DNA of 64,000 nucleotides from Candidatus Kapaibacterium sp. (GTDB lineage: Bacteria; Bacteroidota; Ignavibacteria; Kapaibacteriales; NICIL-2), in contig BPHJ01000001.1 in NCBI GenBank assembly GCA_026003475.1, positions 867,189-931,188 of the forward strand, given 5' to 3'. Shown in pieces: positions 51,106 to 62,968 of this stretch. The notes under the pieces were generated by a model. The model was given only the letters and a program-made list of their open reading frames with translations, did not search any database and was not told the DNA's origin. Numbering within the stretch: the stretch's first letter is position 1; every line of letters starts with the position of its first letter. The translations under genes were made by a program, and so were the position numbers.

Positions 51106-54100
51106 ATGTCCCAATCGCTGCAAGAGCGCAAACTGTTCAAGGTCGCTAAGCACTTCAACATCTCCAAAGAGGAGATCGTTGAGTACCTCAAGGCAAAAGG
51201 CTTTAGCGTCCAAAACAAACCCAGCTTCGAGCTCGATGACGACATGCTCGAAGCAGTCGAAGGCCATTTCGCAAAGGAAGCCAAGCAAGCCGAGCGTATT
51301 CGTACGAAGTTAGAACAGTTCGAGCTCCACCGCTCCCCCACGAAGAAAGAGCAGACACCCGCACTTACCGAACCACAGAAAACCGATGGTGCACCTGCTA
51401 CAACCACTGCACCAGAGGAACCAGCACCAGAACCACAGGAAGAAATTCCCTCGCCGCCAGCAGCAATACCTGACGTCGAACCAGAGCAGATCGAGCCAGT
51501 CCAGCTGACTGCTGCTGACGAGCTCTCTGCCGAAGTACAAGTAGCAGAACCAGTACAACTGGTCGAACCCGAGCTAACCGTAGAAAGCACAGTACCGGTC
51601 GAATCCCAGGCAGCGGTGGAGGAACTTGGCGCAGCGGAAGAATCGGCACTAATACCGCCCGAAACAGCATCCATCGAAGAAACCGAGCAGGTTGCAGCGG
51701 TCACCGCAGAGCACACAGACGAAGTACCCTCCCGCGAAGATGCTGGCGCTCTGGTAACAGAGGCGCAGGCCGCAACCGAACAAGAGGAAGCCCAGCAAGA
51801 ATTGCCCGTTGAATCCCCCACCGAAGCAGACGAAGCATCCGACACCAAACGGCGACGACGCGTCTCGAACGTCATTGCAACATCCGAACCAGACTCCCCT
51901 TCCACATCATGGAAGCTGCGAGGGCTTACGGTCGTTGGAAAAATCGAGCTCCCCGTCGAACAACCACGACGCGGGCGTCGCTCCGCAAAACCACAAGACA
52001 AGCAACAACAAGCTGGCAAGCAGCAAGAACGCACCGAACGGCAGAAAACCCGACCCAAACAACAACCACCAACAGCAACGCCCTCCAAACGCAAAGAAAA
52101 AGCAGCCGACGAGCAACAGGATACTGCGATCACGCTCCCAGCATCGCAGCCACTCAAGCTCAAGGACAAAAAGAGCACAACTGCCAAAGACAGCTTCTTT
52201 GCTAGCGAGGATAAGGCTCAGAAAAAACGCAAACCGCTACGGGAGATGATCGCCGAAGAAGAAGTCGAACGCGCCATTCGGGAGACACTTGCCGGGATCG
52301 AGGAAGAGGCGCGAATCAAGAGCAAGATCAAAAAGCAGAAAAAACAGCAGCGTGAAGAACGTCAGCAACGCCGTATCGAACAGCTGCAGCAAGAACATGG
52401 CATCCTTCGCATCACTGAATATTGCACAACGGCCGAGCTGGCGAATTTCCTCAACGTTTCCCCTGCGGAAATCATCAGCAAATGTTTTGCGCTGGGCTTG
52501 ATGGTCAGCATCAATCAGCGTCTCGACCGAGACACCATCCAGCTCATCGCCAGCGACTACGGCGTCACCGTCGAATTCTTGAGCGATAAAGAAATCACCC
52601 TCGAAGAGGAAACGCTGCCCGATCCACCGGAGATGCTTGTTCCTCGCCCGCCGATCGTGACGATTATGGGGCATGTTGACCATGGGAAAACATCGCTGCT
52701 CGATTTCATTCGCAATTCGAACATAGTCGCTGGTGAAGCTGGCGGGATCACCCAGCATATCGGCGCTTACAAGGTCGTGCTTCCAAACGGCAAATCCATC
52801 ACCTTCCTCGATACACCAGGCCACGAAGCCTTTACTGCTATGCGTGCACGCGGCGCCCAAGTTACCGACATCGTTGTCTTGGTCGTCGCTGCAGACGATA
52901 GCGTCATGCCACAAACAGTCGAAGCAATCAGCCACGCTCAAGCAGCAAACGTCCCGATCGTCGTTGCAATCAACAAAATCGACAAAGACACTGCCAACCC
53001 CGACCGAATCAAGCAACAGCTTGCCGACCATGGTATTCTCGTCGAGGAATGGGGCGGCAAGTATCAATGTGCGGAAATTTCAGCCAAGAAGGGAATCAAT
53101 GTTGATGTACTTCTGGAAAAAATCCTCCTCGAAGCTGAGCTGCTCGACTTGAAAGCAAATCCACAGCGTCCGGCTATCGGTACCGTCATCGAAGCACACG
53201 TTGACAAAGGGCGCGGGAACGTCGCAACGGTTCTCGTGCAGAACGGGACGCTCCATCATGGAGATGCATTCATCTGTGGTCAGTACTTCGGACGTATCCG
53301 CGCGATGTACGATGAGCGGGGCAACCGCGTCACGGATGCTCCACCCTCGACACCGGTCCAGGTGACTGGATTCGATGGACTCCCAGAGGCCGGAGACAAA
53401 CTTGTGGTCTCCACCGACGAAGACAAACTTCGACAGATAGCCCAACAGCGACAAATTCTGCGCCGCGAACAGCAATTGCGGCAAATGCGCCGAGTTTCAC
53501 TCGACGAGATTTCGCAACGCATGAAAGCTGGTGGCCTCAAGGAACTGCGCATTGTTCTCAAAGCCGATGTGAGCGGTTCGCTCGAAGCGCTCACCGATGC
53601 CTTGCAGAAACTGAGCACCAGCGAAGTTACCATTTCGATTATCCACCGAGCCGTTGGAGCCATTACGGAAAGCGACATAATGCTCGCTGCTGCGTCGGAT
53701 GCTATCGTCGTTGGCTTCCAAGTTCAGTTGCCAGCTGCAGTCCGAAAGATTGCCGAGCGCGAAAGCGTTGATGTGCGGCTCTACTCGATCATTTACGACG
53801 CAATCAACGAAATCCACCTTGCGCTCGAAGGTCTGCTCTCGCCCGAAATCAAAGAAGAAGTCGTCGGCCGCGCTGAAGTTCGTCAGGTCTTCCGCATCAG
53901 CAAAGTTGGTAGTGTCGCCGGGTGCTATGTCCTATCGGGCACAATCAGCCGCAACGATAAAGTTCGCGTCATCCGCGATGGATTTGAAATCTACAAAGGC
54001 ACAATCAGCTCCCTCAAGCACCTCAAAGATGATGTCCGCGACGTACGCCAAGGATTCGAGTGTGGATTGACCGTCAGCGGCTTCAACGACTACGCCGAAG

Positions 54101-54156
54101 GCGATATTATCGAAGCCTATCGCATTACAGAAGTCCAACGAAAACTTAGTCAGTAG
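51106..54156 (+). CDS. infB: Translation initiation factor IF-2
   Basis: A 1016-residue GTPase that delivers fMet-tRNA to the 30S subunit. The first 55 residues form an IF2_N domain ([22 protein letters not shown]). A long Glu/Pro/Gln/Ala-rich, then Arg/Lys/Gln-rich linker occupies about 70-430. A second IF2_N-like segment (about 440-510) precedes the G domain, with G1 GHVDHGKT near residue 520, DTPGHEAF and NKIDKD. Domains II, III and IV complete the C-terminus. The long linker makes it larger than the usual 850-950 residues. Minus-strand open frames opposite the linker are composition artefacts. Confidence 0.97.
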   Translation: MSQSLQERKLFKVAKHFNISKEEIVEYLKAKGFSVQNKPSFELDDDMLEAVEGHFAKEAKQAERIRTKLEQFELHRSPTKKEQTPALTEPQKTDGAPATTTAPEEPAPEPQEEIPSPPAAIPDVEPEQIEPVQLTAADELSAEVQVAEPVQLVEPELTVESTVPVESQAAVEELGAAEESALIPPETASIEETEQVAAVTAEHTDEVPSREDAGALVTEAQAATEQEEAQQELPVESPTEADEASDTKRRRRVSNVIATSEPDSPSTSWKLRGLTVVGKIELPVEQPRRGRRSAKPQDKQQQAGKQQERTERQKTRPKQQPPTATPSKRKEKAADEQQDTAITLPASQPLKLKDKKSTTAKDSFFASEDKAQKKRKPLREMIAEEEVERAIRETLAGIEEEARIKSKIKKQKKQQREERQQRRIEQLQQEHGILRITEYCTTAELANFLNVSPAEIISKCFALGLMVSINQRLDRDTIQLIASDYGVTVEFLSDKEITLEEETLPDPPEMLVPRPPIVTIMGHVDHGKTSLLDFIRNSNIVAGEAGGITQHIGAYKVVLPNGKSITFLDTPGHEAFTAMRARGAQVTDIVVLVVAADDSVMPQTVEAISHAQAANVPIVVAINKIDKDTANPDRIKQQLADHGILVEEWGGKYQCAEISAKKGINVDVLLEKILLEAELLDLKANPQRPAIGTVIEAHVDKGRGNVATVLVQNGTLHHGDAFICGQYFGRIRAMYDERGNRVTDAPPSTPVQVTGFDGLPEAGDKLVVSTDEDKLRQIAQQRQILRREQQLRQMRRVSLDEISQRMKAGGLKELRIVLKADVSGSLEALTDALQKLSTSEVTISIIHRAVGAITESDIMLAAASDAIVVGFQVQLPAAVRKIAERESVDVRLYSIIYDAINEIHLALEGLLSPEIKEEVVGRAEVRQVFRISKVGSVAGCYVLSGTISRNDKVRVIRDGFEIYKGTISSLKHLKDDVRDVRQGFECGLTVSGFNDYAEGDIIEAYRITEVQRKLSQ

Positions 54157-54164
54157 GCTTGCCT

Positions 54165-54524
54165 ATGTCGTTTCGTCCAGAGCGTGTCGCACGGGAAATT
54201 CAACGTATTCTGAGCCAGCCAATCAGCGAGTTTGCATCAGGGAATGGCGGTGGATTCGTCACGCTGACCGACGTCAAAGTCTCCCCGGATCTCTCCGTCG
54301 CGAAGTTGTATGTCAGTGTGTTTGGCAATTCGCTCGGTGGTGAGCGGATTGTTTCGTTGCTCAACGAGAAGGCGTCAGAGTTCCGCGCACTTGTTGCGCA
54401 GTTGCGGTTGAAGGTCATCCCTACGCTTCGTTTCTACCTCGACGCCACGCTCGACGCGATGGAACGCATCGAGCAACTCCTGAAAGCAAACGATTCAACC
54501 TCCGAGCACCGAGACCAGGAATGA
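54165..54524 (+). CDS. rbfA: Ribosome-binding factor A
   Basis: A 119-residue KH-fold protein for 16S rRNA 5'-end maturation and cold adaptation. It begins MSFRPERVAREIQRILSQPI; FVTLTDVKVSPDLSVAKLYVSVFG and LRLKVIPTLRFYLDATLDAMERIEQLL are family signatures. ATG 54165 is chosen over TTG 54159. It overlaps truB by ATGA and follows infB after 8 bp, as in most bacteria. Confidence 0.96.
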   Translation: MSFRPERVAREIQRILSQPISEFASGNGGGFVTLTDVKVSPDLSVAKLYVSVFGNSLGGERIVSLLNEKASEFRALVAQLRLKVIPTLRFYLDATLDAMERIEQLLKANDSTSEHRDQE

Positions 54525-55264
54525 TTCCACTGCTGAGCAGACAGACAACAGATCCTCTGACATGGCAAGCATCGCTTGCCGAAAGTGGTGGCGCAATCCT
54601 TGTAGATAAGGCTACCGGCTGGACGTCGTTCGACGTTGTCGCAAAGCTGCGCCGGATGCTTTCCATCAAAAAAATTGGGCATGCAGGCACGCTCGACCCT
54701 ATGGCCACAGGGTTATTGATTGTCTGCGTCGGTAAAGCAACAAAACGTGTGGCAGACTTCCAAGAACTCGACAAAGAATATTTCGTCGAAATCAAGCTCG
54801 GTGCACGTACTGCCAGCGACGATGCCGAAACTCCGGAACAAGATCACCGCCCCATCGAGCATCTGTCGGACGTCGAAATTATTCGTGTCGTCGAATCATT
54901 TGTTGGAACTATTGAGCAGTATCCGCCTGCATACTCAGCAGTTCACGTTGGCGGTAAGCGGCTCTACTCGATGGCTCGGCGTGGTGAGGAGCTTCCACCT
55001 CTCCCCGCAAGGACAGTGACAGTCTTCGCGATAACCAATATCGAACTGGCACGACCACTTGTCCGTTTCCAGGTTCGATGCTCAAAAGGGACGTACATTC
55101 GTTCCCTGGCGCGGGATATTGGCGTAGCTCTCGGTGTCGGTGCATACGCGACTGCATTGCGGCGGACGTCCATCGGACCATACCACGTTGACGATGCGCT
55201 CACGATTTCCGAATTGAATTCGTACTTCCAAGCTTCTCATGCAGACCTATCGCTCAATCGGTGA
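54521..55264 (+). CDS. truB: tRNA pseudouridine-55 synthase
   Basis: A 247-residue pseudouridine synthase making psi55 in the T-loop of tRNAs. The core begins with ILVDKATGWTSFDVVAKLRRML; the catalytic Asp is in GHAGTLDPMATGLL. YPPAYSAVHVGGKRLYSMARRGE and VRCSKGTYIRSLARDIG follow. It lacks the longer C-terminal PUA domain of E. coli TruB, in line with many non-proteobacterial members. It overlaps rbfA by 4 bp and ribF by 26 bp. Confidence 0.96.
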   Translation: MIPLLSRQTTDPLTWQASLAESGGAILVDKATGWTSFDVVAKLRRMLSIKKIGHAGTLDPMATGLLIVCVGKATKRVADFQELDKEYFVEIKLGARTASDDAETPEQDHRPIEHLSDVEIIRVVESFVGTIEQYPPAYSAVHVGGKRLYSMARRGEELPPLPARTVTVFAITNIELARPLVRFQVRCSKGTYIRSLARDIGVALGVGAYATALRRTSIGPYHVDDALTISELNSYFQASHADLSLNR

Positions 55265-56180
55265 CGTCCCCTTCGACCGACATTCGGTTGTTACTGTAGG
55301 CACGTTCGATGGTGTGCACGTTGGGCATCGAGCAATTATTGAACGGATGCAGCTCTATGCGCGGGAGCATGCTGCTCGAACAGTGATTGTCACCTTCGAT
55401 CCGCACCCACGGCTGGTGCTGACGCGTTCGTCGCAACCACCGATTGGGTTATTGACAACACTATCGGAGAAACATGCACTGTTGCAGCAGCTTGGCATAG
55501 ACATCTTAGTGGTGCTGCCGTTCACGTTCGAGTTTGCACAGACACCAGCCTCCGAGTTTGTCCAGAGGGTTCTTGTCGAGCGCATTGGCGTCGAGCATCT
55601 TGTAATTGGCCACGACCATAGCTTCGGGAAAGATCGTGCCGGCAACGAGGAACTCCTCCGTCGCCTTGGCGAGCAATTTGGCTACAGTGTCGAGCGCGTT
55701 GACCCAGTAAGCCTCGACGGCGAAGTTGTCAGCAGCACCAAAATCCGTGCGGCGCTCGAGAATGGACAGCTCGAAAAGGCGAACCTGATGCTCGGCTATA
55801 CGTACAGCGTCGAAGGGATCGTCGTGCACGGCGATGGCCGGGGTCGGCGGCTGGGCTATCCAACAGCCAACATCGAACTTCTCGATCCCCATAAATTGCT
55901 CCCGGCCTCTGGTGTCTATTGCGTGTCGGCGCTCCTGGATGGATTGCAGCGGAAGGGCATGGCAAATATTGGTGTGCGCCCGACGTTTACCGATTCTGCT
56001 CACCTGCGGCTGGAAGCGCATTTTTTCGACTACAGCGGATACTTATACGACCAGAAAATCGTCCTACGCTTCCACAAGTACGTGCGGGCTGAACGCAAGT
56101 TCGAAAGCGTTGACATGTTTTGGTCACAGCTCCGCGATGACCGTGACTGCTGTGAACACTATTTTGCAACCTCATCGTGA
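55239..56180 (+). CDS. ribF: Bifunctional riboflavin kinase/FAD synthetase
   Basis: A 313-residue enzyme converting riboflavin to FMN and then FAD. The N-terminal nucleotidyltransferase has [14 protein letters not shown] and the ISSTKIR-like [14 protein letters not shown]. The C-terminal kinase domain has [21 protein letters not shown] and [11 protein letters not shown]. Its start lies 26 bp inside truB, so translation is probably coupled. It supplies flavins for the acyl-CoA dehydrogenase-type enzymes in the window only in the general sense. Confidence 0.95.
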   Translation: MQTYRSIGDVPFDRHSVVTVGTFDGVHVGHRAIIERMQLYAREHAARTVIVTFDPHPRLVLTRSSQPPIGLLTTLSEKHALLQQLGIDILVVLPFTFEFAQTPASEFVQRVLVERIGVEHLVIGHDHSFGKDRAGNEELLRRLGEQFGYSVERVDPVSLDGEVVSSTKIRAALENGQLEKANLMLGYTYSVEGIVVHGDGRGRRLGYPTANIELLDPHKLLPASGVYCVSALLDGLQRKGMANIGVRPTFTDSAHLRLEAHFFDYSGYLYDQKIVLRFHKYVRAERKFESVDMFWSQLRDDRDCCEHYFATSS

Positions 56181-56209
56181 GTTTTGTTTCACTATCGTTC
56201 CATTGTCCG

Positions 56210-56476
56210 ATGCTCACAAAAGAGCGTAAAGCAGAATTGATCGCACACTTTGGCGGTTCGCCAACGAATACCGGTTCGCCGGAAGCACAAATCGCCCTGT
56301 TGACTGAGCACATCAATCAACTCACCGAACACTTGATGGTCCACAAAAAAGATCATCATAGCCGGCGTGGATTGATCGGTTTGGTCAACAAGCGGCGTCG
56401 CTTGCTCAAGTACCTCCAACAAACTAACATCGAGCGTTACCGCAAGATTATCGAAGAACTCAACCTGCGGAAATAA
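56210..56476 (+). CDS. rpsO: 30S ribosomal protein S15
   Basis: An 88-residue primary 16S-binding protein (89 is usual). It begins [22 protein letters not shown] and contains [45 protein letters not shown] and the C-terminal [15 protein letters not shown] 56210 is the family start; GTG 56177 would add 11 residues and overlap ribF. It lies 29 bp after ribF and 68 bp before pnp, the standard rpsO-pnp pairing. Confidence 0.97.
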   Translation: MLTKERKAELIAHFGGSPTNTGSPEAQIALLTEHINQLTEHLMVHKKDHHSRRGLIGLVNKRRRLLKYLQQTNIERYRKIIEELNLRK

Positions 56477-56544
56477 CGCCAGCAATTTGTCCTCTGACGA
56501 TAGCAACCGACAGATTTTGTTGAACCCAATTGACCTGTAGCAGA

Positions 56545-58791
<2,247 letters not shown>

Positions 58792-58818
58792 CGCCCCTGG
58801 CATCCTCATCAGTATTCG

Positions 58819-58903
58819 TGCCCGGAGCGGGATTCGAACCCGCACGCTCCTTCCGGAGCCCAGGATTTTAAGTCCTGTGCGTCTGCCGTTTCGCCATCCG
58901 GGC
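58819..58903 (-). tRNA. tRNA-Leu(TAA)
   Basis: An 85-nt tRNA on the minus strand. The acceptor stem is GCCCGGA/TCCGGGC with discriminator A; CCA is not encoded. The anticodon arm CAGGACTTAAAATCCTG gives anticodon TAA. The long variable arm (GGCTCCGGAAGGAGC region) is the class II feature expected for leucine, and the T-arm GCGGGTTCGAATCCCGC is intact. Confidence 0.96.
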
Positions 58904-58913
58904 TACCTGCCTG

Positions 58914-58921
58914 CAAAGATA
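58914..58921 (-). promoter_or_regulatory. Putative -7 promoter box ahead of tRNA-Leu
   Basis: TATCTTTG on the minus strand ends 10 bases upstream of the mature tRNA 5' end. Transcription would start close to the first tRNA nucleotide, as expected for a stable RNA gene. This is the best-placed copy of the recurrent box. Confidence 0.6.
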
Positions 58922-58947
58922 GAGAGCCCCGTCCACAACCGACGGGT

Positions 58948-58955
58948 TATTTTCG
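58948..58955 (+). promoter_or_regulatory. Putative -7 promoter box ahead of dnaE
   Basis: TATTTTCG lies 37 bases before the dnaE ATG and back to back with the tRNA-Leu box on the other strand, 26 bases away. The two promoters would overlap. Confidence 0.42.
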
Positions 58956-58992
58956 CTGCACCCAATACCAGAGACAACCCCACGAGCCTGCA

Positions 58993-61900
58993 ATGTCCGA
59001 CTTTGTCCATTTGCATAACCATTCACATTACTCGCTCCTGGATGCCATCGCAACACCAGATCAACTCGTTGCTGCTGCTGCTGCCGACGGCCAACCTGCT
59101 GTCGCGCTGACCGATCATGGCGTCATGTTTGGATGCATGGAGTTTCTGTTCGCAGCAAAAAAGCGTGGAATCAAACCGATCATCGGTTGCGAGATGTACT
59201 TGGCAACGGGTTCGCGTTTCGACCGAACACCGACAGACCGCAATACCAATACCCGGAACTATCACCACCTTGTCCTGCTCGCCAAGAACGAGACTGGTTA
59301 CCGCAACCTCTGCAAGCTCGTCTCGCTTGCACACACGGAGGGCTACTACTACAAGCCACGCATTGACCGCGAATTGCTCGCACAATACCACGAGGGCTTG
59401 ATCGCGTTGAGCGCATGTTTAGCAGGCCCGGTCAATGCACCATTGATCCGTGGAGATTTTCAAACTGCCTATGATACCGCTCGATGGTTCAAAGACATTT
59501 TCGGGGGGGATTGGTACATCGAACTCCAGCATCATGGTCTCCCCGAGGATGCTATCGTTCTTGAGCATGCGCCACGCATTGCAAGGGAACTTGGCATCGA
59601 GATGGTCGCAACCAACGATTGTCACTACATTGCACCCTCACACGCGATTGCACACAACGTTCACCTCCTCATCAAAGACGCCACGGCTTCCACTGCAGGC
59701 ACATTCGACATCACCGAGCTCCGGTATCGCGTGCCCGGATTCTACTTCAAGACAGCCGACGAGATGAAGGCGCTCTTCCGCGACTTCCCCAGAGCGATCG
59801 AAAACACGCTCGCAATCGCAGAAAAAATTTCGTTCGAGCCTTCGTTTGCTCCTAAGATGCCGGTGTTCCCCATCCCAGAAGATTCAAGCGCCAATACACT
59901 CGACGAGTACCTTGAAGAACTGGCATTCCGCGGTCTGGAGCGCCGCTATTCGACGATCACCGAAGACATCCGGGAACGATTGACTTTCGAGTTGAGCGTG
60001 ATCAAGCGGATGGGGTACTCGGGCTACTTCCTCATTGTTCAGGACTTCATCGCAGCAGCTCGCAAGCGCGGCATCAGCGTTGGACCGGGGCGTGGATCAG
60101 CGGCTGGTTCCCTTGTTGCGTATGCGCTGGGCATTACCAACATTGATCCACTCAAACACGACTTGCTCTTTGAGCGGTTTCTCAACCCCGATCGGGTGTC
60201 GTTACCCGATATTGACGTGGACTTCAACGACGAGCGCCGCGACGAAGTCATCGAGTATGTTCGGGACAAGTACGGTGCCGATGCTGTCGCTCAGATCATC
60301 ACTTTTGGGACGCTCTCGGCACGGCAAGTGATCAAAGACGTTGGGCGTGTGTTGGGAATCTCCCCATCAACGATCAGCGCCATCACCGAAAAGATACCAG
60401 TGGTACTAGGGAAAGTCACCAAACTCAGTGAAGCGCTCAACCTTCCCGAACTCCGCTGGCTTCGTGATAGCGACGATCCGAAACTTCAACAGCTTGTCGA
60501 ATACGCACTCGTCCTTGAAGGATTAGCCCGCAACACCTCGGTCCATGCAGCTGGCGTCGTCATTGCACCCGGACCGATCACCGACTACGTGCCGATCTAC
60601 AAAACGCCTTCGACCAATCCGACAACCCAGTACACAATGAAGGAACTCGAAGCAGTCGGATTGCTCAAGATGGACTTCCTGGGGCTTGCAACGCTGTCCA
60701 TTATTGACCGCACCTTGGAGCAAATCAAAGCCAACTACGGCATCACTATTGACATTGATGCAATAGACTTCAATGACCAGCAAGTCTACGATATGCTCGG
60801 TCAGGGGCACACGCTGGCAGTCTTTCAGTTTGAGTCGGAGAAAATGACTGAGTACTTGTGCCAACTCAAACCGCGTAACCTCGAAGAGCTCACGGCAATG
60901 AACGCGCTCTACCGGCCTGGTCCGATGGATAACATCCCGGAGTTCATTGATCGGAAGTTTGGTCGGAAGCCGATCGAATACCTGCATCCTCTGATGGAGC
61001 GCCGATTGAAAAACACCTATGGCATCATCGTTTACCAAGAGCAGGTGATGCAACTGGTGCAGGACTTAGCCGGATTCACCCTTGCACAAGCTGACACCCT
61101 GCGGCGTGCAATGGGAAAAAAAGACGATAAGCTCATGGCACAGCAGCGACAAGCATTCATCGAAGGCGCTCAGCGAACCAATGGCATCGAGCCCACATTG
61201 GCTGGTGAGATATTCGACCTGATTCAAAAGTTTGCTTCGTACGGGTTCAATAAGTCACACTCGGCAGCCTACGCCTACCTTGCCTACCAAACAGCTTGGC
61301 TCAAATGCCATTACACAGCAGAATTTTTGGCGGCAAATATGACTGCTGAGCTTGGGAAGCTCGATAAAATAAATGCACTCATTGCCGAAGCAAAAAAGTT
61401 CGGCATTACCGTTCTGCCGCCCCACGTGAACCAATCGAACACCACCTTCCGCGCAACATCGCCAACGACAATTGTCTTCGGTTTGGCTGCGATCAAAAAC
61501 GTCGGTATTCCTGCGGTTGAATCCATCATCAAAGCTCGCGAAGAAGGCGGACCCTTTCGCTCCCTGTTCGACTTCTGCAAGCGGATTGATACACGTCTGG
61601 TCAACAAACGCGCACTCGAGGCTCTCATTGCCAGCGGTGCACTCGATGGTTTGGGTGGACATCGCGCGCAGTTGATGGCAGCACTCGATTCGGCACTCGA
61701 CTTTGCAAAATCGGCTGCAGCATCAGTCACGAAGGGGATAGAATCACTTTTCGGCAGTGATACAATGGGTCTTGTCGAACCATCATTGCCGGAGATCGAG
61801 CCATGGTCAAAAGAAGAGCTCCTCCGCCACGAGCATCAGGTTCTCAACTTCTTCATCTCCGGCCACCCACTCGACAATCATGCTCACCTTGTGCGCGCAA

Positions 61901-62454
61901 TGGCAACAATCCACTTGGGCCGGGTCGAGAGTGCCTCCAGCGGGAACACCGTACGCTGTTGCGGTCTGGTCACCAACGTTAGCACCCGTCTCGACAAGAG
62001 TGAGCGCACTTTCGCCATTGCAACAATCGAGGACTACACGGGCACGGGAGAACTTATCCTCTGGAGCTCTACCTATGAGCAGTACTCGAACCTACTCGAA
62101 GATGGTACTATCATCGTAGCTATGGGCAAGCTCGACCTTCGCGACGACAGCGCTCAACAACCACGGATTATCGTCGAGCAGCTTTTCAGTCTCGAACAGG
62201 CATACGCACAAATCAAGACCATCCACATCCGAATTGACGTCAATACACCGGCCCCTAAGCTCGATCAGTTGGCAGCACTCTCGGACAAGACTGCAACAAC
62301 AGTGGACATCGTTTTCACACTGCTCGTGAAATCCGAGCCGCGAAAACGGTTTTTGCTCCCCAAGTTCCGTCTTCGCCTAACACGCGAGACCATTCAACAT
62401 CTCATTGACCTTTTTGGAGCTGAAAACATCCGTCTTTCGATAACCGAACTGTAG
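58993..62454 (+). CDS. dnaE: DNA polymerase III alpha subunit (DnaE)
   Basis: An 1153-residue C-family replicative polymerase. The N-terminal PHP domain begins FVHLHNHSHYSLLDAIATPDQL and includes AVALTDHGVMFG; several PHP metal residues are retained. The catalytic palm has GPGRGSAAGSLVAYALGIT and the Asp triad stretch LPDIDVDFNDERR near residue 405. Fingers, tandem HhH and OB domains (GELILWSSTYEQYSNLLEDG) complete it. The length matches DnaE1. The start MSDFVHLHNHSHYS is certain. Confidence 0.97.
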   Translation: MSDFVHLHNHSHYSLLDAIATPDQLVAAAAADGQPAVALTDHGVMFGCMEFLFAAKKRGIKPIIGCEMYLATGSRFDRTPTDRNTNTRNYHHLVLLAKNETGYRNLCKLVSLAHTEGYYYKPRIDRELLAQYHEGLIALSACLAGPVNAPLIRGDFQTAYDTARWFKDIFGGDWYIELQHHGLPEDAIVLEHAPRIARELGIEMVATNDCHYIAPSHAIAHNVHLLIKDATASTAGTFDITELRYRVPGFYFKTADEMKALFRDFPRAIENTLAIAEKISFEPSFAPKMPVFPIPEDSSANTLDEYLEELAFRGLERRYSTITEDIRERLTFELSVIKRMGYSGYFLIVQDFIAAARKRGISVGPGRGSAAGSLVAYALGITNIDPLKHDLLFERFLNPDRVSLPDIDVDFNDERRDEVIEYVRDKYGADAVAQIITFGTLSARQVIKDVGRVLGISPSTISAITEKIPVVLGKVTKLSEALNLPELRWLRDSDDPKLQQLVEYALVLEGLARNTSVHAAGVVIAPGPITDYVPIYKTPSTNPTTQYTMKELEAVGLLKMDFLGLATLSIIDRTLEQIKANYGITIDIDAIDFNDQQVYDMLGQGHTLAVFQFESEKMTEYLCQLKPRNLEELTAMNALYRPGPMDNIPEFIDRKFGRKPIEYLHPLMERRLKNTYGIIVYQEQVMQLVQDLAGFTLAQADTLRRAMGKKDDKLMAQQRQAFIEGAQRTNGIEPTLAGEIFDLIQKFASYGFNKSHSAAYAYLAYQTAWLKCHYTAEFLAANMTAELGKLDKINALIAEAKKFGITVLPPHVNQSNTTFRATSPTTIVFGLAAIKNVGIPAVESIIKAREEGGPFRSLFDFCKRIDTRLVNKRALEALIASGALDGLGGHRAQLMAALDSALDFAKSAAASVTKGIESLFGSDTMGLVEPSLPEIEPWSKEELLRHEHQVLNFFISGHPLDNHAHLVRAMATIHLGRVESASSGNTVRCCGLVTNVSTRLDKSERTFAIATIEDYTGTGELILWSSTYEQYSNLLEDGTIIVAMGKLDLRDDSAQQPRIIVEQLFSLEQAYAQIKTIHIRIDVNTPAPKLDQLAALSDKTATTVDIVFTLLVKSEPRKRFLLPKFRLRLTRETIQHLIDLFGAENIRLSITEL

Positions 62455-62473
62455 AATTCTCCCTCAATTTTCG

Positions 62474-62950
62474 ATGAAAGCCGACGATACTTCCATTGTC
62501 GCTCACGCCGGACGATGGCAACCGCAAACGCCGAATTTTCGCGCCGTCATCGCTGCATGCCTGGAACGCCAGCACTTCATGAAGCACATCGGTTGCAGAC
62601 TGACAGTAGTCGAACCTGGCTACGTCGAGGCAAGCATCGAAATCGGCAATGAGCATCTCCAGCATGATGGACTTGTGCATGGTGGTGTCATTGCAACCAT
62701 CGCCGACGTCGTCGCTGGATTCGCGTCGTACACATTAGTTGCAGAAGATCAGTACACGGTCACCGTTGATCTGATGCTCAGCTACCTGGAGGCTGTCCGT
62801 CCTGGTGTCATTCGCGCATGCGGCAGAGTCATTCGTCATGGCAGAACGATCAGCGTCGTTCGTACCGAAATCGTCGCTACACGTGATCAAGGCAACGATC
62901 AACTTGTCGCCATTGCTCAAGCGACGTTTGCAATTCGCGTCCGATCGTAA
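62474..62950 (+). CDS. PaaI-family hotdog thioesterase
   Basis: A 158-residue single-hotdog acyl-CoA thioesterase. LQHDGLVHGGVIATIADVVAGFAS contains the conserved HGG and the catalytic acidic position on the following helix, and YTVTVDLMLSYLEAVRPG is typical. PaaI enzymes hydrolyse phenylacetyl-CoA and related thioesters to free stalled CoA. The gene starts 19 bp after dnaE, so it is probably read through from it. The true substrate is unknown. Confidence 0.88.
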   Translation: MKADDTSIVAHAGRWQPQTPNFRAVIAACLERQHFMKHIGCRLTVVEPGYVEASIEIGNEHLQHDGLVHGGVIATIADVVAGFASYTLVAEDQYTVTVDLMLSYLEAVRPGVIRACGRVIRHGRTISVVRTEIVATRDQGNDQLVAIAQATFAIRVRS

Positions 62951-62968
62951 CACTTTCGCCGAGGTTCG

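Noticed and set aside
51003-52187. A 394-codon minus-strand open frame opposite infB
   Set aside because: It is Ser/Cys-rich low-complexity sequence created by the Glu/Gln/Pro-rich IF-2 linker; infB itself is certain.
52237-53067. A 276-codon minus-strand open frame opposite the IF-2 G domain
   Set aside because: It shadows a highly conserved GTPase domain and shows no recognisable protein features.
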